A stretch of DNA of 8,278 nucleotides from assembly GCA_007117775.1 (NCBI GenBank), contig SKFX01000105.1, positions 1 through 8,278 of the forward strand, read 5' to 3'. Position numbers and translations under genes: made by a program. This stretch comes from Ilumatobacteraceae bacterium. GTDB taxonomy: Bacteria > Actinomycetota > Acidimicrobiia > Acidimicrobiales > Ilumatobacteraceae. This document shows, piece after piece, positions 5,647 through 8,278 of the stretch; the stretch's first letter is position 1, and every line of letters starts with the position of its first letter. The notes below the pieces were generated by a model that saw only the letters and a program-made list of their open reading frames with translations, was not told the DNA's origin and ran no database searches.

Positions 5647-6351
5647 TCAGCTGGCGATGGCCCGACGTTCGGGCCGGCCCCAGGTCTCACCGCGCAGCAC
5701 ATAACCGACACCGTGTACGGTGTGGATCACGCGTGGCCCGAACTCCTCGAGTTTGCGCCGCAACCCCGACACGTAGACCTCGACGAGATTGTCGTCGTAG
5801 CCATCGAAGCCCCACACATTGTTGAGGATCTGATGTTTGGACAGAACGATGCCGGCGTTCACGACCAGGTTGACCAACAGTTTGAATTCAGTGGCGGTGA
5901 GGTCCACGAACTTGCCGGCCCGGCTGATGAGGTGGCCGGCCTCATCGATGATGATGTCGTCAACACCGAACGAGGTCGATGACGCCCGATTCAACGTGAG
6001 CCGGACCGAATTCGAGAGCTCATCGTAGTTGAACGGCGCGAACAGCAGGTCTGCGATGCCGAGATGCCAGAGCGATCGAATCCGTTGACCGGCCACGGTG
6101 CCATCGCCGAGCGCGATCAGCGGTATCGCAGGGAAAGCCTCTCGGATCTCGAGCAGGGTGTCCTGGTCGATATCGCTGAGGTCGCCGAGGAACAGATCGG
6201 GCCGATAGGAGTCGATGCAGTCCATCACGTCGATCGGTGGCACCTCGGCGAGGACGGCAAAACCGGTGGTCGCGAGACTCGCACACACTCGTAGACGTGT
6301 CGTCGGCACACCCGATACACAGAGCACTCGAGGAATGGTCACAGCACGCAT
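5647..6351 (-). CDS. OmpR/PhoB-type winged-helix regulator with degenerate receiver
   Basis: 234 residues from ATG at 6351. Residues 8-122 keep the receiver fold and D57 in PDLFLGDLSDI, but the acidic pair is replaced by S13-G14, the conserved Thr/Ser by G82 (PLIALGDG) and the conserved Lys by A105 (LLFAPFNYDEL). This resembles atypical pseudo-receivers that work without phosphorylation. Residues 131-221 are a full Trans_reg_C winged helix: LTATEFKLLVNLVVNAG, the recognition-helix region DDNLVEVYVSGLRRKLE, and the wing HTVHGVGYVLR. It is thus likely a DNA-binding transcription factor. The start is set by AGGAG on the minus strand (6359-6363), 7 nt away; an in-frame ATG at 6366 has no comparable site. 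It is convergent with the kinase gene (6 bp between stops) and divergent from the aminotransferase, which it could regulate. No kinase gene accompanies it. Confidence 0.88.
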   Translation of the reverse strand: MRAVTIPRVLCVSGVPTTRLRVCASLATTGFAVLAEVPPIDVMDCIDSYRPDLFLGDLSDIDQDTLLEIREAFPAIPLIALGDGTVAGQRIRSLWHLGIADLLFAPFNYDELSNSVRLTLNRASSTSFGVDDIIIDEAGHLISRAGKFVDLTATEFKLLVNLVVNAGIVLSKHQILNNVWGFDGYDDNLVEVYVSGLRRKLEEFGPRVIHTVHGVGYVLRGETWGRPERRAIAS

Positions 6352-6358
6352 TACTGAT

Positions 6359-6363
6359 CTCCT
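6359..6363 (-). promoter_or_regulatory. ribosome binding site fixing the regulator start
   Basis: AGGAG on the minus strand, 7 nt before ATG at 6351. It follows the upstream in-frame ATG (6364-6366) directly, so it can serve only the downstream start. Confidence 0.7.
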
Positions 6364-6368
6364 CATCT

Positions 6369-6374
6369 ATCCTA
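6369..6374 (-). promoter_or_regulatory. -10 element of the OmpR-type regulator
   Basis: TAGGAT on the minus strand matches the actinobacterial sigma-A -10 pattern TANNNT. Initiation about 7 nt downstream would give a very short leader carrying the AGGAG site. No good -35 hexamer is visible. Confidence 0.5.
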
Positions 6375-6413
6375 ATTGCGGAGAAGTAAAGCAGGATCTG
6401 GCCTCGAGTGCGC

Positions 6414-6427
6414 GGACCATCTGGTCC
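6414..6427. promoter_or_regulatory. 14-bp dyad, candidate operator in the divergent promoter region
   Basis: GGACCA-TC-TGGTCC has perfect 6-bp arms. It lies between the divergent -10 elements and overlaps the place expected for the -35 box of the aminotransferase promoter, a classic position for a repressor or activator. The binder is unknown; the adjacent OmpR-type regulator is the obvious first candidate, although OmpR-family sites are usually direct repeats. Confidence 0.4.
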
Positions 6428-6447
6428 CGACGGCATGCGCCCCGGCC

Positions 6448-6453
6448 TACGAT
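6448..6453 (+). promoter_or_regulatory. -10 element giving a leaderless aminotransferase mRNA
   Basis: TACGAT fits TANNNT and ends 6 nt before GTG at 6460, so transcription would begin at or next to the start codon. No Shine-Dalgarno precedes that GTG, which agrees with leaderless translation, common in actinobacteria. Confidence 0.6.
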
Positions 6454-6459
6454 GGCGCC

Positions 6460-7653
6460 GTGGATGCCGTCGAAGCATGTTTGAACACGAGCCTGGCCGG
6501 TTTCGGCACCACCATCTTCGCGGAGATGAGCGCATTGGCGGATCGCACCGGAGCGATCAATCTCGGCCAGGGATTCCCCGATACCGATGGGCCCAGTGAG
6601 GTGCTGGACGCTGCGGTCGAAGCCATCCGTTCCGGTGAGAACCAGTATCCGCCGGGCCTCGGAATCCCGGCACTACGCCAGGCCGTCGCGGCGCACCAAC
6701 AGCGCTTCTACGGTCTCAATCTCGATCCAGAGACCGAGGTGCTGATCACCGCTGGGGCGACCGAGGCACTCGCTGGTGCGTTGCTCGGGATGCTCGAGTC
6801 CGGTGATGAGGTGGTGGTCTTCGAGCCGATGTACGACAGCTATCAGGCAGTGATCGCCCTCGCGGGTGCGCGCCCGGTCCCGGTGCTGTTGCGTCCCGGT
6901 CTCGCCACCGACGGGCGGTACGGGTTCGATCCCGACGAGTTACGCGCCGCGGTTGGCCCGCGCACCAAGATGCTGTTGTTGAACACCCCGCATAACCCGA
7001 CCGGCAAGGTATTCAGCCATGACGAACTGACATTGATCGCCGAGGTGGCCATCGACGCGGACCTGTTGGTGGTGACCGATGAGGTCTATGAACACCTCGT
7101 GTTCCCCGGCTCCCGTCACCACCCCATCTCCACCTTGGACTCGATGGCCGAGCGGACCCTCACGATCTCGTCCGGCGGCAAGACCTTCAACACCACCGGA
7201 TGGAAGATCGGCTGGGCGACGGGTCCAGCGCCGATGGTCGCTGCAACCCGCACCGCCAAGCAGTTCCTGACCTATGTCAACGGGTCACCGTTCCAGCCGG
7301 CGATCGCCGTCGGCCTCGGTCTCTGCGATGCGTTCTTCTCTGCGCTCGCAGCTGAGATGGCCGAGAAGCATCATCGTCTGGCGGAGGGTCTCACCGCAGC
7401 GGGTTTCGAGGTCTATCCGGCCGACGGGACGTATTTCAGCACCGTCGACATCCGACCGATCGCACCCGATGGTGACGGAATGGCCTTCTGTCGAGCTCTG
7501 CCCGAGCGCTGCGGGGTGGTGGCGGTGCCCAATGACGTCTTCTACGTCAACCGTGCTCACGGTTCGCATCTGGTGCGCTTTGCCTGCTGTAAACGCCCCG
7601 AGGTCATCGACGAAGCCGTCGAGCGACTGGCGGCGCTGGCGGTGATGCGATGA
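6460..7653 (+). CDS. PLP aminotransferase, glutamine transaminase/kynurenine aminotransferase (YbdL) type
   Basis: 397 residues from the leaderless GTG at 6460. A fold-type I, class I/II aminotransferase: the N-terminal GTTIFAEMSALA and INLGQGFPDTDGP strongly recall E. coli YbdL and glutamine transaminase K. ITAGATEAL binds the PLP phosphate, N179-P-T-G is the cofactor-ring loop, D207-E-V-Y210 holds the Asp that pairs with the pyridine nitrogen, and S-G-G-K241-T-F-N carries the Schiff-base Lys. R373 in HLVRFACCK is the substrate carboxylate-binding Arg. It moves an amino group from an amino acid (in close relatives Met, Gln, Phe or kynurenine) to a 2-oxo acid. Actinobacterial relatives are often labelled N-succinyldiaminopimelate aminotransferase DapC; the overlapping omega-amidase gene (ATGA, 7650-7653) argues instead for glutamine-dependent transamination, for example of the methionine-salvage 2-oxo acid. 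The upstream open frame to 6376 lies in the promoter region. Confidence 0.9.
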   Translation: MDAVEACLNTSLAGFGTTIFAEMSALADRTGAINLGQGFPDTDGPSEVLDAAVEAIRSGENQYPPGLGIPALRQAVAAHQQRFYGLNLDPETEVLITAGATEALAGALLGMLESGDEVVVFEPMYDSYQAVIALAGARPVPVLLRPGLATDGRYGFDPDELRAAVGPRTKMLLLNTPHNPTGKVFSHDELTLIAEVAIDADLLVVTDEVYEHLVFPGSRHHPISTLDSMAERTLTISSGGKTFNTTGWKIGWATGPAPMVAATRTAKQFLTYVNGSPFQPAIAVGLGLCDAFFSALAAEMAEKHHRLAEGLTAAGFEVYPADGTYFSTVDIRPIAPDGDGMAFCRALPERCGVVAVPNDVFYVNRAHGSHLVRFACCKRPEVIDEAVERLAALAVMR

Positions 7654-8278
7654 GCACGCTGCGAATCGCAGCGATCCAGCACGACATCGTGTGGATGGAT
7701 CAGCAGGCCAATTACGACCGCCTCGCACCGATGATCGCCGGTGCCGCCGCGGCCGGTGCCGGCCTGGTGCTGTTGACCGAGACCTTCTCGACCGGGTTCG
7801 GGTTCCGAGATGACGGCGAGGCCGAGATGCGCGCCGAACCCGAGGGCGGCGCGTCGGCGCAGTTCCTCGAGTCGATGGCTGCCGAGCACGGTCTCTGGGT
7901 CGGTGGGACCGCCCTCGAGATTCCCGCCGGGTCCGGGGAGACCCGGCCATCGAACACCTTCATCCTCGCCGGTGCCGACGGCACCACCCATCGCTACCGC
8001 AAGATCCATCCCTTCACGTACTCGGGCGAGGAGCGCGTCGTCGCACCCGGAGCCGACTTCGTCACCGTTGACATCGACGGGGTGTCGGTGACGCTGTTCG
8101 TGTGTTACGACCTGCGCTTCGCCGATGAGTTCTGGCAACTCGCCCACGAGACCGATGTGTATCTGGTGCCGGCCAACTGGCCTGAGCGACGGCGCACCCA
8201 CTGGATTTCGCTCTTGCAGGCCCGCGCCATCGAGAACCAGGCCTATGTGGTCGGGGTGAACCGGGTCGGTATCGGCGG
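7650..8278 (+). CDS. nitrilase-superfamily omega-amidase (YafV/Nit2-like), 3' truncated
   Basis: 209 codons are visible from ATG at 7650 and the frame is open at the window end. The carbon-nitrogen hydrolase triad is present: E44 (LLTETFSTGF), K118 (HRYRKIHPF) and C152 (LFVCYDLRF), with the second Glu at 127 or 128. The segments VWMDQQAN, VPANWP and ARAIENQAYVVGVNRVG closely match E. coli YafV, an omega-amidase hydrolysing 2-oxoglutaramate and 2-oxosuccinamate to the 2-oxo acid plus ammonia. The start overlaps the aminotransferase stop (ATGA), so the two are translationally coupled. Together they make a glutamine transaminase/omega-amidase pair, in which the amidase removes the transamination product and makes the reaction irreversible. 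Roughly the last 50-60 residues are missing. It is cytoplasmic, with no signal peptide. Another C-N hydrolase specificity is possible but the gene pairing supports this one. Confidence 0.88.
   Translation, partial: MSTLRIAAIQHDIVWMDQQANYDRLAPMIAGAAAAGAGLVLLTETFSTGFGFRDDGEAEMRAEPEGGASAQFLESMAAEHGLWVGGTALEIPAGSGETRPSNTFILAGADGTTHRYRKIHPFTYSGEERVVAPGADFVTVDIDGVSVTLFVCYDLRFADEFWQLAHETDVYLVPANWPERRRTHWISLLQARAIENQAYVVGVNRVGIG

Noticed and set aside
6352..6366. ATG at 6366 as start of the OmpR-type regulator
   Set aside because: It lies before the AGGAG site and lacks its own; the ATG at 6351 has correct spacing.
6414..6427. DosR/DevR box
   Set aside because: Same length and dyad style, but the arms GGACCA/TGGTCC match only about 8 of 14 positions of the DosR consensus.

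Overview
This is a high-GC window of actinobacterial character. DevR/DosR-type signalling genes, a tRNA gene without an encoded CCA end, GTG starts and an apparently leaderless transcript fit an Actinomycetota chromosome, perhaps class Acidimicrobiia. That placement is inferred from gene style; no phylogenetic marker is present. No integrase, transposase, CRISPR array or phage gene was seen.

Layout. (1) 1-621: 3' part of a secreted LysM / lysozyme-like cell-wall enzyme. (2) 696-768: tRNA-Arg(ACG). (3) 793-1602 (-) and 1643-3382 (+): a divergent pair with only 40 bp between starts, a cytoplasmic beta-lactamase-fold serine hydrolase and an N-acyl-D-amino-acid deacylase-type amidohydrolase. (4) 3383-3655: a 273-bp gap packed with inverted repeats, two of which could form a folded mRNA leader ending near the next ribosome binding site. 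(5) 3656-5640: a tight operon of a NeuD/PglD-like left-handed beta-helix protein, a NarL/DevR-type response regulator and a histidine kinase core with no sensor domain. (6) 5647-6351 (-): a convergent OmpR-type DNA-binding regulator with a degenerate receiver. (7) 6352-6459: a divergent promoter region with recognisable -10 elements and a 14-bp dyad. (8) 6460-8278: a YbdL-type aminotransferase overlapping a YafV/Nit2-type omega-amidase that runs off the window.

How the genes may work together. The last two genes read as a glutamine transaminase plus omega-amidase module (glutaminase II pathway, often tied to methionine salvage): the first transaminates a 2-oxo acid at the expense of glutamine or a similar donor, and the second hydrolyses the resulting 2-oxo acid amide. 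The middle operon joins a possible small-molecule-binding acyltransferase relative to a two-component pair that lacks its own input domain, so the first protein or an unseen partner might supply the signal. The divergent hydrolase pair could act on D-amino-acid or peptidoglycan-derived compounds, but this is inference.

The strongest candidates for something undescribed are the inverted-repeat-rich leader at 3475-3649 and the NeuD-like/regulator/kinase operon it precedes, in which the acetyltransferase-like protein lacks the usual catalytic histidine.
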